Numbered from the stretch's first letter, positions 8,738 to 16,945 are shown. The stretch is DNA of 38,541 nt from an uncultured Phocaeicola sp. (GCA_944320135.1 CALUGI010000030.1:1-38541), one strand, 5' to 3'. Translations and numbers: made by a program. Notes: generated from the sequence alone by a model not told the origin.

Positions 8738-8823
8738 CAACCGATTTGTTCCGTGGAGGCTTGCAAAGCAATCGGAGAGACGGTTCGCCTTGCGGAGAAA
8801 ACCCGTTTAAACAATAATTAAAA

Positions 8824-9141
8824 ATGTACGTAATTGCAGAAATTAACGGTCAGCAGTTCAAGATTGAAGAAGGCAAAAGACTCTTCGTTCAGCACATACA
8901 GAACGTAGAGGCCGGAGCAACTGTTGAATTTGACAAGGTTTTGTTGGTTGACAACAACGGTGCTGTGACAGTAGGCGTTCCTACCGTAGAAGGAGCCAAG
9001 GTGGTATGCGAAGTGAAATCTCCGCTGGTAAAGGGCGACAAGGTGCTCGTGTTCCACAAGAAGAGAAGAAAAGGCTACAAGAAACTGAGAGGCCATCGCC
9101 AGCAGTTTACTGAGTTGACAATCAAACAAGTTATTGCTTAA
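8824..9141 (+). CDS. rplU: 50S ribosomal protein L21
   Basis: The 105-residue sequence starts [22 protein letters not shown] and carries the L21 signature near the C-terminus ([20 protein letters not shown]). L21 binds 23S rRNA domains in the large subunit. It is followed after 21 bases by rpmA, the universal L21-L27 pair. The strong promoter upstream leaves a leader of about 80 bases that could hold an autoregulatory structure, but no known leader motif was recognised in it. Confidence 0.98.
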   Translation: MYVIAEINGQQFKIEEGKRLFVQHIQNVEAGATVEFDKVLLVDNNGAVTVGVPTVEGAKVVCEVKSPLVKGDKVLVFHKKRRKGYKKLRGHRQQFTELTIKQVIA

Positions 9142-9162
9142 TCATTTAAAACGTAGAAGACA

Positions 9163-9432
9163 ATGGCACATAAAAAAGGTGTAGGTAGTTCTAAGAACGG
9201 CCGTGAATCAGAAAGCAAACGATTAGGCGTTAAAATATTCGGCGGTTCTGTATGCAAGGCCGGAAACATCATTGTTCGTCAGAGAGGAACGGTTCACAAT
9301 CCGGGCAACAACGTAGGTATGGGCAAAGACCACACTCTTTACGCGTTGATAGACGGAACTGTATGTTTCAAAAAGGGAGGCCCGAAAAACAGAAGCTATG
9401 TTTCTGTTCTTCCCTTCAAGGCCGAAGCGTAA
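9163..9432 (+). CDS. rpmA: 50S ribosomal protein L27
   Basis: The 89-residue sequence opens [25 protein letters not shown], the L27 hallmark, with the N-terminal tail that reaches the peptidyl-transferase centre. There is no Firmicutes-type cleaved N-terminal extension. It is co-transcribed with rplU and followed by a clear intrinsic terminator at 9455-9490. In many Bacteroides genomes serS follows; here the next gene is a SlyD-like isomerase. Confidence 0.98.
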   Translation: MAHKKGVGSSKNGRESESKRLGVKIFGGSVCKAGNIIVRQRGTVHNPGNNVGMGKDHTLYALIDGTVCFKKGGPKNRSYVSVLPFKAEA

Positions 9433-9454
9433 CTCCGTTTCAGGAAAGAAACTT

Positions 9455-9490
9455 AAAAAGCCGCTCCATCAGTCAAGGGGCGGCTTTTTT
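9455..9490 (+). terminator. Intrinsic terminator after rpmA
   Basis: AAAAAGCCGCTCC pairs with GGGGCGGCTTTTTT around a loop of about 9 bases. The second arm ends in a six-T run, the classic form. The A-rich first arm also makes it a plausible terminator on the opposite strand. Confidence 0.85.
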
Positions 9491-9504
9491 ATTGCTAAAA
9501 TTCG

Positions 9505-9512
9505 TATCTTTG
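9505..9512 (+). promoter_or_regulatory. -7 promoter element for the slyD operon
   Basis: TATCTTTG matches TAnnTTTG and lies 29 bases before the slyD ATG. The -33 position falls in the T run of the rpmA terminator, so there is no separate TTTG box. Confidence 0.6.
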
Positions 9513-9541
9513 CAAACGAACATTTTAATTCATTTTTTTAC

Positions 9542-10129
9542 ATGGAAAATAAGTACATCACAGTGGCATACAAGCTCTATGCCATTACTGACGGAGAAAA
9601 AGACTTGCTCGAAGAGGCTCCGGCCGAACATCCCTTCCAGTTCATTTCAGGCTTGGGATATACGCTCGACCGGTTTGAAAAGGAAATACTTGCCCTGAAC
9701 AAGGGAGACCGTTTTAACTTTACCATTCCGTGTGCGGAGGCATACGGCGAACGCGATGAAGACAACGTAAGGCAGCTTTCCAAATCAGTGTTCTGCGGGC
9801 CCGACGGCAAATTTGACAGCGACAACATATTCGAGGGAAACATCATTATGATGAACGATGGGGAAGGGCACCGCTTCTATGCCAACGTGGGAGAGGTGAC
9901 GGATGACAAAGTGGTTATCGACCTTAACCATCCCCATGCCGGAAAAGACTTGATTTTTGAAGGTTCCGTCATCGAAATGCGCGATGCGACCAACCGGGAG
10001 ATCGAGGAAATTGTCAAAGCGATGACCGGAGGTTGCGGCGGAGGATGCGAAGGCTGCGGCGGAGGTTGCGGCGACCACGAATGCGGCGACCATGAGTGTG
10101 GCGACCACGGATGCGGTCATTGCCGGTAA
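9542..10129 (+). CDS. slyD: SlyD-like FKBP peptidyl-prolyl isomerase with Cys/His-rich metal tail
   Basis: With start 9542 (MENKYITVAYKLY) the protein has 195 residues. It has the SlyD layout: FKBP halves (LGYTLDRFEKEILALNKGDRF near 38-58) with an inserted flap domain (about 75-125). The tail at 165-195 holds 8 Cys (165, 169, 172, 176, 181, 186, 191, 194) and 4 His, including three tandem GDH(E/G)C units. SlyD tails bind nickel or other metals and assist metalloenzyme maturation, while the core speeds proline isomerisation and holds unfolded chains. The longer frame from 9398 would start inside rpmA and cross the promoter, so it is rejected. The kinase gene follows by 18 bases. Confidence 0.93.
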   Translation: MENKYITVAYKLYAITDGEKDLLEEAPAEHPFQFISGLGYTLDRFEKEILALNKGDRFNFTIPCAEAYGERDEDNVRQLSKSVFCGPDGKFDSDNIFEGNIIMMNDGEGHRFYANVGEVTDDKVVIDLNHPHAGKDLIFEGSVIEMRDATNREIEEIVKAMTGGCGGGCEGCGGGCGDHECGDHECGDHGCGHCR

Positions 10130-10147
10130 AGTCTTGACGCTTTTGTT

Positions 10148-10999
10148 ATGATGCTGATAGCGGACAGCGGCGCGACGAAAACAGATTGGGGAATGGGCGG
10201 GAGCCTTGCCGATTTCCGGCTTGTGCATACGGAAGGCATCAACCCGTTCCATCAGTCGGAAGAGGGTGTCGGGCGAATCATTGCGGAGCAGTTGGTTCCC
10301 CAGCTTCCTTGTCCGGCAGATGAAGTTTCGTGCATTTGTTTTTATGGCGCAGGCTGCACTCCTGAGAAATCGGAGTCTGTTGTCCGTCCCTTGCGCAGTC
10401 TGTTTCCGTCTTGCGGAGATATCCAAGTGGAAAGCGATTTGCTCGGTGCGGCAAGGGCTTTGTGCAAGCACGAACCGGGCATTGCCTGCATTCTGGGTAC
10501 CGGCTCGAACTCATGCCTTTACGACGGGGACAGAATCGTGGACAACATACCGCCGTTGGGTTACGTGCTGGGCGATGAAGGGAGCGGCGCCTGTATCGGC
10601 AAACGCTTTTTGGGCGACTGCATGAAACGCCGGCTTCCGCAAGACATCTTCGACGGCCTGCTTGCAGAGTATCGTCTCACTCCTTCGCAGATATTGGAGC
10701 ATGTGTATCGGATGCCCCAGGCAAACCGTTTTTTAGCCGGATTTGCACCTTATATATATAAGTGTAGAAACATTCCGGCTGTGCGCCGTTTTCTTATTGG
10801 ATGTTTCGATGACTTTTTTCGCAGAAATGTGTATCTTTACGGGAACAAATGGCCGGTTTCGTTTGTTGGCTCTGTAGCGTGGCATTTTCAGGAGGAAATC
10901 AGAGAGAGTGCCGCTGCATTCGGTTTCGCCGTTTCGCGGTTTTTGAAAAGCCCTATCGGCGAACTGGCCAAATACCATTTGGAAAATATTCACACTTAA
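10148..10999 (+). CDS. BadF/NAGK-type sugar kinase (N-acetylglucosamine kinase-like)
   Basis: The 283-residue protein belongs to the ASKHA fold. The phosphate-1 motif is DSGATKTDW at 6-14, a central ILGTGSNS binds ATP phosphates, and LGDEGSGACIG is the conserved segment of the BadF/BadG/BcrA/BcrD and N-acetylglucosamine kinase group. It is cytoplasmic and soluble. The best guess is phosphorylation of N-acetylglucosamine or a related amino sugar from cell-wall or host glycan turnover, but the family includes other activities and no substrate residue is decisive. It sits between slyD (18 bases) and a SIMPL-domain gene (11 bases), probably one transcript. The start could be the second Met at 10151. 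Confidence 0.85.
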   Translation: MMLIADSGATKTDWGMGGSLADFRLVHTEGINPFHQSEEGVGRIIAEQLVPQLPCPADEVSCICFYGAGCTPEKSESVVRPLRSLFPSCGDIQVESDLLGAARALCKHEPGIACILGTGSNSCLYDGDRIVDNIPPLGYVLGDEGSGACIGKRFLGDCMKRRLPQDIFDGLLAEYRLTPSQILEHVYRMPQANRFLAGFAPYIYKCRNIPAVRRFLIGCFDDFFRRNVYLYGNKWPVSFVGSVAWHFQEEIRESAAAFGFAVSRFLKSPIGELAKYHLENIHT

Positions 11000-11010
11000 T
11001 ATTTACCGTT

Positions 11011-11712
11011 ATGAAGAACTGGAAAATGGAAGCTGTCATCCTGGCTGTCGGATTGGTGCTGCTGGGAGTATTCATCGAAAGAGGGCTCAGCGAGTTTGCC
11101 CAAAGAGACAGAAGTGTAAACGTGAAAGGGCTGGCGGAGATGGAGGTGCCTGCCGACAAGGTGACATGGCCTCTCGTCTACAAGAGTTTGGGCAATGACT
11201 TGAATGCGCTTTACGACAATATCAAACGTTCGAACCAGACTATTCTCGAATTTCTGAAGGAAAAGGGCATTGATGAAAAGGAAATCAGCGTCAATGCACC
11301 GGATATAATCGACTTGAAGGCAGAACGCTACAGCAACAATGATTCGCCTTATCGTTACAATGTTACTTCCGTCATTACCGTCACTTCTTCTAAAGTGGAT
11401 TTGGTACGCAAGCTCATTAGCGAACAAGGAGAACTGTTGAAGCGCGGAATCGCCATTACGGGCGGGGATTACCGCTATAATGTGTTGTATGAATACACCA
11501 GTCTCAACGCAATCAAGCCCGGCATGATTGAGGAAGCCACCAAGAATGCGCGTGAAGCGGCCGAGAAATTCGCGAAAGATTCTGAAAGCGAACTCGGAAA
11601 AATCGTTCGGGCCAATCAAGGCCAGTTCAGCATTACCGATCGCGATGGAAATACACCGTATATAAAGAAGGTGCGCGTAGTGACAACTGTCGAATATTCG
11701 CTGGAAGACTGA
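11011..11712 (+). CDS. SIMPL domain-containing protein (DUF541)
   Basis: Starting at 11011 (MKNWKMEAVILAVGLVLLGV) the protein has 233 residues: one N-terminal membrane anchor or uncleaved signal (about 7-27), then a SIMPL domain with the opening VNVKGLAEMEVPADKVTWPL and the closing VRVVTTVEYSLED. SIMPL proteins are periplasmic or membrane-anchored, form oligomers in some species and have no firm biochemical role; E. coli YggE is linked to oxidative stress. It begins 11 bases after the kinase gene, so it is the last gene of the slyD operon. A longer frame from 10849 only extends back into the kinase gene. Confidence 0.9.
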   Translation: MKNWKMEAVILAVGLVLLGVFIERGLSEFAQRDRSVNVKGLAEMEVPADKVTWPLVYKSLGNDLNALYDNIKRSNQTILEFLKEKGIDEKEISVNAPDIIDLKAERYSNNDSPYRYNVTSVITVTSSKVDLVRKLISEQGELLKRGIAITGGDYRYNVLYEYTSLNAIKPGMIEEATKNAREAAEKFAKDSESELGKIVRANQGQFSITDRDGNTPYIKKVRVVTTVEYSLED

Positions 11713-11753
11713 CGTAAAGGCTGACGCGAAGCGGGAAAAGAAAAAGAAAAAAA

Positions 11754-11800
11754 GGCTGCAAAGGTTTTAATATTCAGGAAAATATTATACCTTTGCAGCC
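11754..11800. promoter_or_regulatory. Perfect inverted repeat containing the rpsA -7 element
   Basis: GGCTGCAAAGGT at 11754-11765 is the exact reverse complement of ACCTTTGCAGCC at 11789-11800. The inner bases TAATATT/AATATTA also pair, giving an almost continuous palindrome of 47 bases. The -7 word TACCTTTG for rpsA lies at 11788-11795 inside the right arm. It may be an operator, a cruciform, or the terminator of the SIMPL gene placed over the promoter. Confidence 0.7.
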
Positions 11801-11859
11801 GATTTAGATCAATATAAAGTCTAACACAATTAATTATTTAAACAACTTATTTTTATTTA

Positions 11860-13641
11860 ATGGAAAACTTGAAAGAGGTACATCCTATTGAAGACTTCAA
11901 TTGGGATGCTTATGAAAACGGCGAAACGCTGTCGAACGTAAGCAAAGAAGATCAGGAAAAGGCTTATGACAACACCCTGAACAAGGTGGGCGACCACGAA
12001 GTGGTTGACGGTACGGTAATCGCAATGAACAAACGCGAAGTTGTAGTCAATATCGGCTACAAGTCAGACGGTATCATTCCGTTGAGCGAATTTCGCTATA
12101 ATCCGGATTTGAAGGTAGGCGACACTGTAGAAGTGTACATCGAAAATCAGGAAGACAAAAAAGGCCAGCTGGTTCTGTCGCACAAGAAAGCGCGTGCTAC
12201 TCGTTCTTGGGACCGCATCAACGCTGCGCTTGAAAACGAAGAAATTATTAAGGGCTACATCAAGTGCCGCACGAAGGGCGGTATGATTGTTGACGTGTTC
12301 GGCATAGAAGCGTTCTTGCCGGGTTCTCAGATCGATGTGAAGCCTATCCGCGACTACGATGTATTCGTAGGCAAGACTATGGAGTTCAAGGTTGTCAAGA
12401 TCAACCAGGAATTCAAGAATGTGGTTGTTTCTCACAAGGCTCTTATCGAAGCCGAATTGGAACAGCAGAAGAAAGAAATCATCAGCAAGCTCGAAAAAGG
12501 CCAGGTGCTCGAAGGCACTGTCAAAAATATCACTTCTTACGGTGTGTTTATCGACTTGGGCGGCGTAGACGGTCTGATTCATATTACAGATTTGTCGTGG
12601 GGCCGTGTAAGCGATCCGCATGAAGTAGTACAGCTTGACCAGAAGCTGAACGTAGTTATTCTTGACTTCGATGACGAGAAGAAACGTATCGCTTTGGGTC
12701 TGAAGCAGCTGACTCCGCATCCGTGGGATGCTCTTGATCCGAACTTGAAAGTAGGCGACCACGTGAAGGGCAAAGTTGTCGTTATGGCTGACTATGGAGC
12801 GTTTATTGAAATCGCTCCGGGCGTTGAAGGTCTGATTCACGTATCTGAAATGTCTTGGTCACAACACCTGCGTTCTGCCCAGGACTTCATGAAAGTGGGT
12901 GACGAAGTGGAAGCCGTTATCTTGACTCTCGATCGTGAAGAACGCAAGATGTCTTTGGGTATCAAGCAGCTGAAACCGGATCCATGGGAAACTATCGAAG
13001 AAAAATATCCTGTAGGCTCCAAACATACTGCAAAGGTTCGCAACTTCACTAACTTCGGCGTATTCGTAGAAATTGAAGAAGGTGTTGACGGTTTGATTCA
13101 CATTTCTGACTTGTCATGGACGAAGAAGATTAAACATCCGTCAGAGTTCACTCAGATTGGTGCAGATATCGATGTAGTGGTTCTGGAAATTGACAAGGAA
13201 AACCGTCGTTTGAGCTTGGGTCACAAGCAATTGGAAGACAATCCGTGGGATGTATTCGAAACAGTATTCACTGTAGGTTCTATTCACGAAGGCACTATCG
13301 TAGAAATGTTGGACAAGGGTGCTGTCGTAGCTCTGCCTTATGGTGTGGAAGGTTTTGCAACTCCGAAACACTTGGTTAAGGAAGACGGTACGCAGGCTCA
13401 GTTGGATGAGAAACTGCAGTTCAAGGTAATTGAATTCAACAAGGATGCAAAACGCATCATCCTGTCTCACAGCCGTATCTTTGAGGATGTAGCCAAAGCT
13501 GAAGAAAAGGCTGAAAAGAGAGCCAAGAAGTCGGCTAAGAAAGAAGAAACTCCGATGATTCAGAATCAGGCAGCTTCTACTACATTGGGAGACATCGATG
13601 CTCTGGCAGCTTTGAAAGAACAGTTGGAAGGCAAGAAATAA
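11860..13641 (+). CDS. rpsA: 30S ribosomal protein S1
   Basis: The 593-residue protein contains six consecutive S1 (OB-fold) domains. The last four are regular, each with the G-V/A-F-V/I-E/D core and a GLIH or related segment (VKNITSYGVFIDL, VVVMADYGAFIEI, VRNFTNFGVFVEI). The first two are divergent, as expected for the ribosome-binding part. A Lys/Ala/Glu-rich tail (KAEEKAEKRAKKSAKKEE) ends the protein. S1 unwinds and guides mRNA to the 30S subunit. In Bacteroidetes, which lack Shine-Dalgarno leaders, it may contribute to initiation on AT-rich leaders, and the leader here is itself very AT-rich. Confidence 0.97.
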   Translation: MENLKEVHPIEDFNWDAYENGETLSNVSKEDQEKAYDNTLNKVGDHEVVDGTVIAMNKREVVVNIGYKSDGIIPLSEFRYNPDLKVGDTVEVYIENQEDKKGQLVLSHKKARATRSWDRINAALENEEIIKGYIKCRTKGGMIVDVFGIEAFLPGSQIDVKPIRDYDVFVGKTMEFKVVKINQEFKNVVVSHKALIEAELEQQKKEIISKLEKGQVLEGTVKNITSYGVFIDLGGVDGLIHITDLSWGRVSDPHEVVQLDQKLNVVILDFDDEKKRIALGLKQLTPHPWDALDPNLKVGDHVKGKVVVMADYGAFIEIAPGVEGLIHVSEMSWSQHLRSAQDFMKVGDEVEAVILTLDREERKMSLGIKQLKPDPWETIEEKYPVGSKHTAKVRNFTNFGVFVEIEEGVDGLIHISDLSWTKKIKHPSEFTQIGADIDVVVLEIDKENRRLSLGHKQLEDNPWDVFETVFTVGSIHEGTIVEMLDKGAVVALPYGVEGFATPKHLVKEDGTQAQLDEKLQFKVIEFNKDAKRIILSHSRIFEDVAKAEEKAEKRAKKSAKKEETPMIQNQAASTTLGDIDALAALKEQLEGKK

Positions 13642-13669
13642 TCTTTGAGATTATTGACTCCAATAATTG

Positions 13670-13713
13670 CCCGGCCATTCACCTGCAAAGGCGAATGGCC
13701 GGGTTTGTTTTTG
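13670..13713 (+). terminator. Intrinsic terminator after rpsA
   Basis: CCCGGCCATTC (13670-13680) pairs perfectly with GAATGGCCGGG (13693-13703), followed by TTTGTTTTTG. The 11-base GC-rich stem with a T-rich tail fits an intrinsic terminator. Confidence 0.85.
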
Positions 13714-13767
13714 TTATAGATTGTTTTCATTTCCAAATGCGGAGTTCTGCACTGCATTTCTTTTTGG

Positions 13768-13775
13768 TAACTTTG
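13768..13775 (+). promoter_or_regulatory. -7 promoter element for the MFS exporter
   Basis: TAACTTTG matches TAnnTTTG and lies 22 bases before the ATG at 13798. No clear -33 box is seen. Confidence 0.55.
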
Positions 13776-13797
13776 CAGACGCAAAAAACAAAAAATT

Positions 13798-15000
13798 ATG
13801 ACAAAACAAAACTCAAGTATCTTTATTCTTATCTTTTTGGGAATGCTCACTGCATTCGGTCCGTTCGTTACGGACATGTATCTGCCTACACTTCCTGAGA
13901 TGGCAAACAGTTTTAATACAACGTCGTCATTGGTACAGCTCAGTCTGACGGCGAGCATGATCGGTTTGGCGGGAGGACAATTGTTCTTCGGTCCCTTAAG
14001 CGACAAATACGGGAGACGGCCTCTGTTGATTATGGGAATGTGTCTTTTCCTTATCTCCACCATCGGTTCCATCTATTCGCAAAGCATCATGCAATTTGTG
14101 GGATGGCGGCTGGTGCAAGGCATCGCAGGGGCGAGCGGCATCGTAATCTCGCGTTCCGTGGCTACGGACAAATACAGCGGGCGTGAACTGGCAAAAATGA
14201 TGGGCATCATCGGAGCTATCAACGGAGTGGCTCCCGTGGCCGCTCCTATCGGTGGAGGATTTTTGGCCGGGAGCATAGGCTGGACAGGCATATTCTGGTG
14301 TCTTTTCGTTATAGGAGTTCTGCTGTTGGCCGGAAGTTTGCATTTCAACGAATCGCTGTCCGTTGCCCGAAGGAAGCAGACTGATTGGAGCGGTTTGTTT
14401 CTGAACTTCGGGACAGTTCTGCGCAACCGCAGATATGCGACGTATGTGCTGTTGTTCAGTTTCTGCCACATCGTTTTGTTTGCCAACATTGCGTCTGCCC
14501 CTTTCATCATGCAGCAACATTACGGGTTTACTCCGATGCAGTTCAGCGTTTGTTTCGGAGTAAATGCAATGGCCATCGTGTTCGCTTCCGCATGGTCGAT
14601 GAAATTCAGGCATCTTGAAGTGGTGGCGTTCAGGGGGTGCCAATGTATGACGGGATTCGCTTTTCTGCTCCTGATAGCATTGGGCAGTTCTTGCAGTTTC
14701 TGGATATACGAGGCGTTGCTCCTTTGCCTGCTTGTCACGTTGGGCCTGACGTTCACTTCTGCCAACACATTGGCTATGGACTCTGAACGCAGAAACGCGG
14801 GCGTCGCTTCCGCATTGTTGGGCGCGCTTGGGTTCACATTCGGCGGCGTTGTTCCGCCTCTTGTCGGCGTGGGCGACATCATGCTTTCCACCGGCATTGT
14901 TTTCGTGGCCGGAGCGTCTGGCGCATTGCTGTGCGCACGTCATGCTTTCCAGTCAATGGTAAACCGCAAAAAGCAAATCTGCAAGTGCCAGTTGTCCTGA
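13798..15000 (+). CDS. Bcr/CflA family MFS multidrug exporter
   Basis: The 400-residue protein is strongly hydrophobic, with about twelve predicted membrane helices. The first helix reads ILIFLGMLTAFGPFVTDMYLPTLPEMA, the typical opening of the Bcr/CflA drug:proton antiporters. Motif A of the major facilitator superfamily follows in the loop between TM2 and TM3 (GPLSDKYGRRPLL). Motif C-like glycines and prolines (GVAPVAAPIGGGFLAG) lie in the fifth helix. It would export drugs such as bicyclomycin, chloramphenicol or sulfonamides, or natural metabolites; the substrate cannot be told. It is a single gene with its own promoter between rpsA and the PUL regulator. Confidence 0.9.
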   Translation: MTKQNSSIFILIFLGMLTAFGPFVTDMYLPTLPEMANSFNTTSSLVQLSLTASMIGLAGGQLFFGPLSDKYGRRPLLIMGMCLFLISTIGSIYSQSIMQFVGWRLVQGIAGASGIVISRSVATDKYSGRELAKMMGIIGAINGVAPVAAPIGGGFLAGSIGWTGIFWCLFVIGVLLLAGSLHFNESLSVARRKQTDWSGLFLNFGTVLRNRRYATYVLLFSFCHIVLFANIASAPFIMQQHYGFTPMQFSVCFGVNAMAIVFASAWSMKFRHLEVVAFRGCQCMTGFAFLLLIALGSSCSFWIYEALLLCLLVTLGLTFTSANTLAMDSERRNAGVASALLGALGFTFGGVVPPLVGVGDIMLSTGIVFVAGASGALLCARHAFQSMVNRKKQICKCQLS

Positions 15001-15014
15001 CAAAACATTTTGTC
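14999..15014 (+). terminator. Small hairpin at the end of the MFS gene
   Basis: GACAAA pairs with TTTGTC around a four-base loop, overlapping the MFS stop codon and followed by TTTC. It is short and AT-rich, so this is a weak call. Confidence 0.3.
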
Positions 15015-15047
15015 TTTCGAATGTGTCCTGTTTTTCATTTTTGTTTT

Positions 15048-15055
15048 TAACTTTG
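15048..15055 (+). promoter_or_regulatory. -7 promoter element for the SusR-like regulator
   Basis: TAACTTTG matches TAnnTTTG and lies 21 bases before the ATG at 15077. It shows that the regulator has its own promoter, apart from the susC-like transcript. Confidence 0.55.
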
Positions 15056-15076
15056 TGGTTCAATCTTAAAGGCAAA

Positions 15077-16723
15077 ATGAAAAACAGATTTCTTATAACG
15101 GCGATAAGCATACTTTTCTCTGTCCGGCTATTTGCTGATGGGGGCGTCGACATCCTGCTCCGAGAGCTGGATGAAACCATACTTCAGAGGCAAACCTATA
15201 TTGAAAACAAGGAAAAAGAATTGTCTCGGCTGCAAAACAGGCTCAAACATGCCAGCACAGAAGAACAACGCTATAAGATTCTGATAGAACTTTACGACGA
15301 ATACCGTTTGTTCAACGCTGACTCTACTATTCATATCGTGCGCGAACTTCATGAAGCGGCGACCAAAACATCCAATAAAGAATATATATATAATGCCCGT
15401 CTTAGTCTGGCGGAAACGTTAGGGGTTGCCGGGATGTTTGCAGAGGCTTTGGATATCCTTAAAGATATACATCCGTCGAGTTTGCCGGAATACCTTTTGC
15501 CTTACTATTATCATGTGTACAGAACCATTTACGGATACATGGGAGACTATGCGGTCACCCCTTCACAAAAACAGCTTTACAACAAGCTGACCGACGCATA
15601 CCGTGATTCGATTCTTATCGTTAACGATCCGGAATCGACGGCTTATCAGATTGTAAAGGCAGACCAATATAATGTACATGGGGAATGGGACAAGGCGATA
15701 AGAATGCTGGAAGAATACACAAAGTTCCATCAATTGCAAATTCACGATGAGGCCATGCTCATGTTCACCCTTTCCGAATCATACAAGCTGAAAGGCGATG
15801 ACGAGAACCGCAAGCGGTGTCTGCTGGCCTCTTCCATCAATGACTTGAAATCGGCCATCCGCGAATATTCCGCCCTGCGCGAACTGGCCGTCATGCTCTA
15901 CCGCGACGGAGACATCGACAGGGCATATACGTGTATAAAACTTTGTATGGAAGACGCATCCATCTGTAATGCACGTCTGCGGATTGTGGAAGTCCTTGAC
16001 CTCTTCCCCGTAATCAACGATGCATACCAGCAGGAAAAGGAAGCCCAGCAAAATAAGCTCAAGATTATGCTGTGCATAATTCTTGCACTGTCCCTGTGCC
16101 TGTCGGCAGGCATCTGTTATATGTACAAACAGATGAAAAGGCTGGCACTGGCGCGCAGACAGGTGGTTGAAGCCAACGACAAGCTCAAACAGGCGAACAA
16201 CGACCTGCACTTGTCAAATACCAAACTGCAGGAGGCCAACTATTCGTTGGCGGAAAACATCAATCTGAAGGAGGTCTACATCGGCAGATACATGGACCAA
16301 TGCTCCACTTATATAGACAAGATGGATGAATACCGGAAAAGTCTGGGAAAGATAGCGGCCGCCGGAAAACTGGAAGAACTTTTCATGAAACTGAAATCCA
16401 CGCAATACATAGATGACCAGTTGAAAGACTTTTATGAGAATTTCGACCAAACCTTCCTGCAGCTCTTCCCCTACTTTGTCGAAGAGTTCAACAAGCTGCT
16501 GGCTGAAGATGAACAGATTCATTTGAAAAATCCGGAACGGCTCAATACAGAGCTTCGCATATTCGCTTTGATAAGACTTGGCATAACCGACAGCATCAAG
16601 ATAGCCCAGTTCCTGCGTTATTCCGTCACTACAATCTACAACTACCGGACCAAGGCGCGGAACAAGGCAAAAGGAGATCGTGATGAGTTCGAAAAGAATG
16701 TAATGAGAATAGGCTATAATTAA
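15077..16723 (+). CDS. SusR-like membrane-spanning PUL regulator (DUF6377-type)
   Basis: Starting at 15077 (MKNRFLITAISILFSVRLFA) the protein has 548 residues. An N-terminal signal peptide (1-20) is followed by a helical, TPR-like sensor region (about 25-325), presumably periplasmic. One transmembrane helix spans 329-350 (IMLCIILALSLCLSAGICYMY). A coiled coil follows (about 355-395), then a cytoplasmic region ending in a helix-turn-helix (about 495-530, RLGITDSIKIAQFLRYSVTT). There is no kinase or receiver domain. This is the layout of SusR, which activates the starch locus in response to maltose. Position just upstream of susC-like on the same strand points to control of this PUL by an alpha-glucan oligosaccharide. 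The Pfam name is from memory. Confidence 0.85.
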   Translation: MKNRFLITAISILFSVRLFADGGVDILLRELDETILQRQTYIENKEKELSRLQNRLKHASTEEQRYKILIELYDEYRLFNADSTIHIVRELHEAATKTSNKEYIYNARLSLAETLGVAGMFAEALDILKDIHPSSLPEYLLPYYYHVYRTIYGYMGDYAVTPSQKQLYNKLTDAYRDSILIVNDPESTAYQIVKADQYNVHGEWDKAIRMLEEYTKFHQLQIHDEAMLMFTLSESYKLKGDDENRKRCLLASSINDLKSAIREYSALRELAVMLYRDGDIDRAYTCIKLCMEDASICNARLRIVEVLDLFPVINDAYQQEKEAQQNKLKIMLCIILALSLCLSAGICYMYKQMKRLALARRQVVEANDKLKQANNDLHLSNTKLQEANYSLAENINLKEVYIGRYMDQCSTYIDKMDEYRKSLGKIAAAGKLEELFMKLKSTQYIDDQLKDFYENFDQTFLQLFPYFVEEFNKLLAEDEQIHLKNPERLNTELRIFALIRLGITDSIKIAQFLRYSVTTIYNYRTKARNKAKGDRDEFEKNVMRIGYN

Positions 16724-16753
16724 AAGGAAACAGTACCGAAAACGCTCCCTACA

Positions 16754-16842
16754 CACTACTTTTTCCATTACGTAACCTATTTGTAACACTTTATACAACA
16801 GATGGTTAAATTCATACAGGAGGCCTGCCTCACTACTTTTTC
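16754..16842 (+). promoter_or_regulatory. Direct repeat upstream of susC-like gene (candidate regulator site)
   Basis: The 12-base word CACTACTTTTTC occurs at 16754-16765 and again at 16831-16842, exactly 77 bases apart (about seven helical turns). The second copy ends 34 bases before the -7 element, the usual place for an activator site, and the normal TTTG -33 box is missing. This makes it a candidate binding site for the adjacent SusR-like regulator; that role is inferred. Confidence 0.5.
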
Positions 16843-16876
16843 AGTTGAAATCAAAAAAGCGTTGAATATAAAAGGA

Positions 16877-16884
16877 TAGATTTG
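16877..16884 (+). promoter_or_regulatory. -7 promoter element of the PUL operon
   Basis: TAGATTTG matches TAnnTTTG and lies 61 bases before the susC-like ATG. There is no -33 TTTG at 18-22 bases, which suits an activator-dependent promoter. Confidence 0.6.
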
Positions 16885-16945
16885 CACTACCTGATTCCCA
16901 TATCGGGTTTCATTCCTTTTATATATTAATTTAAAGTCTAATTTT

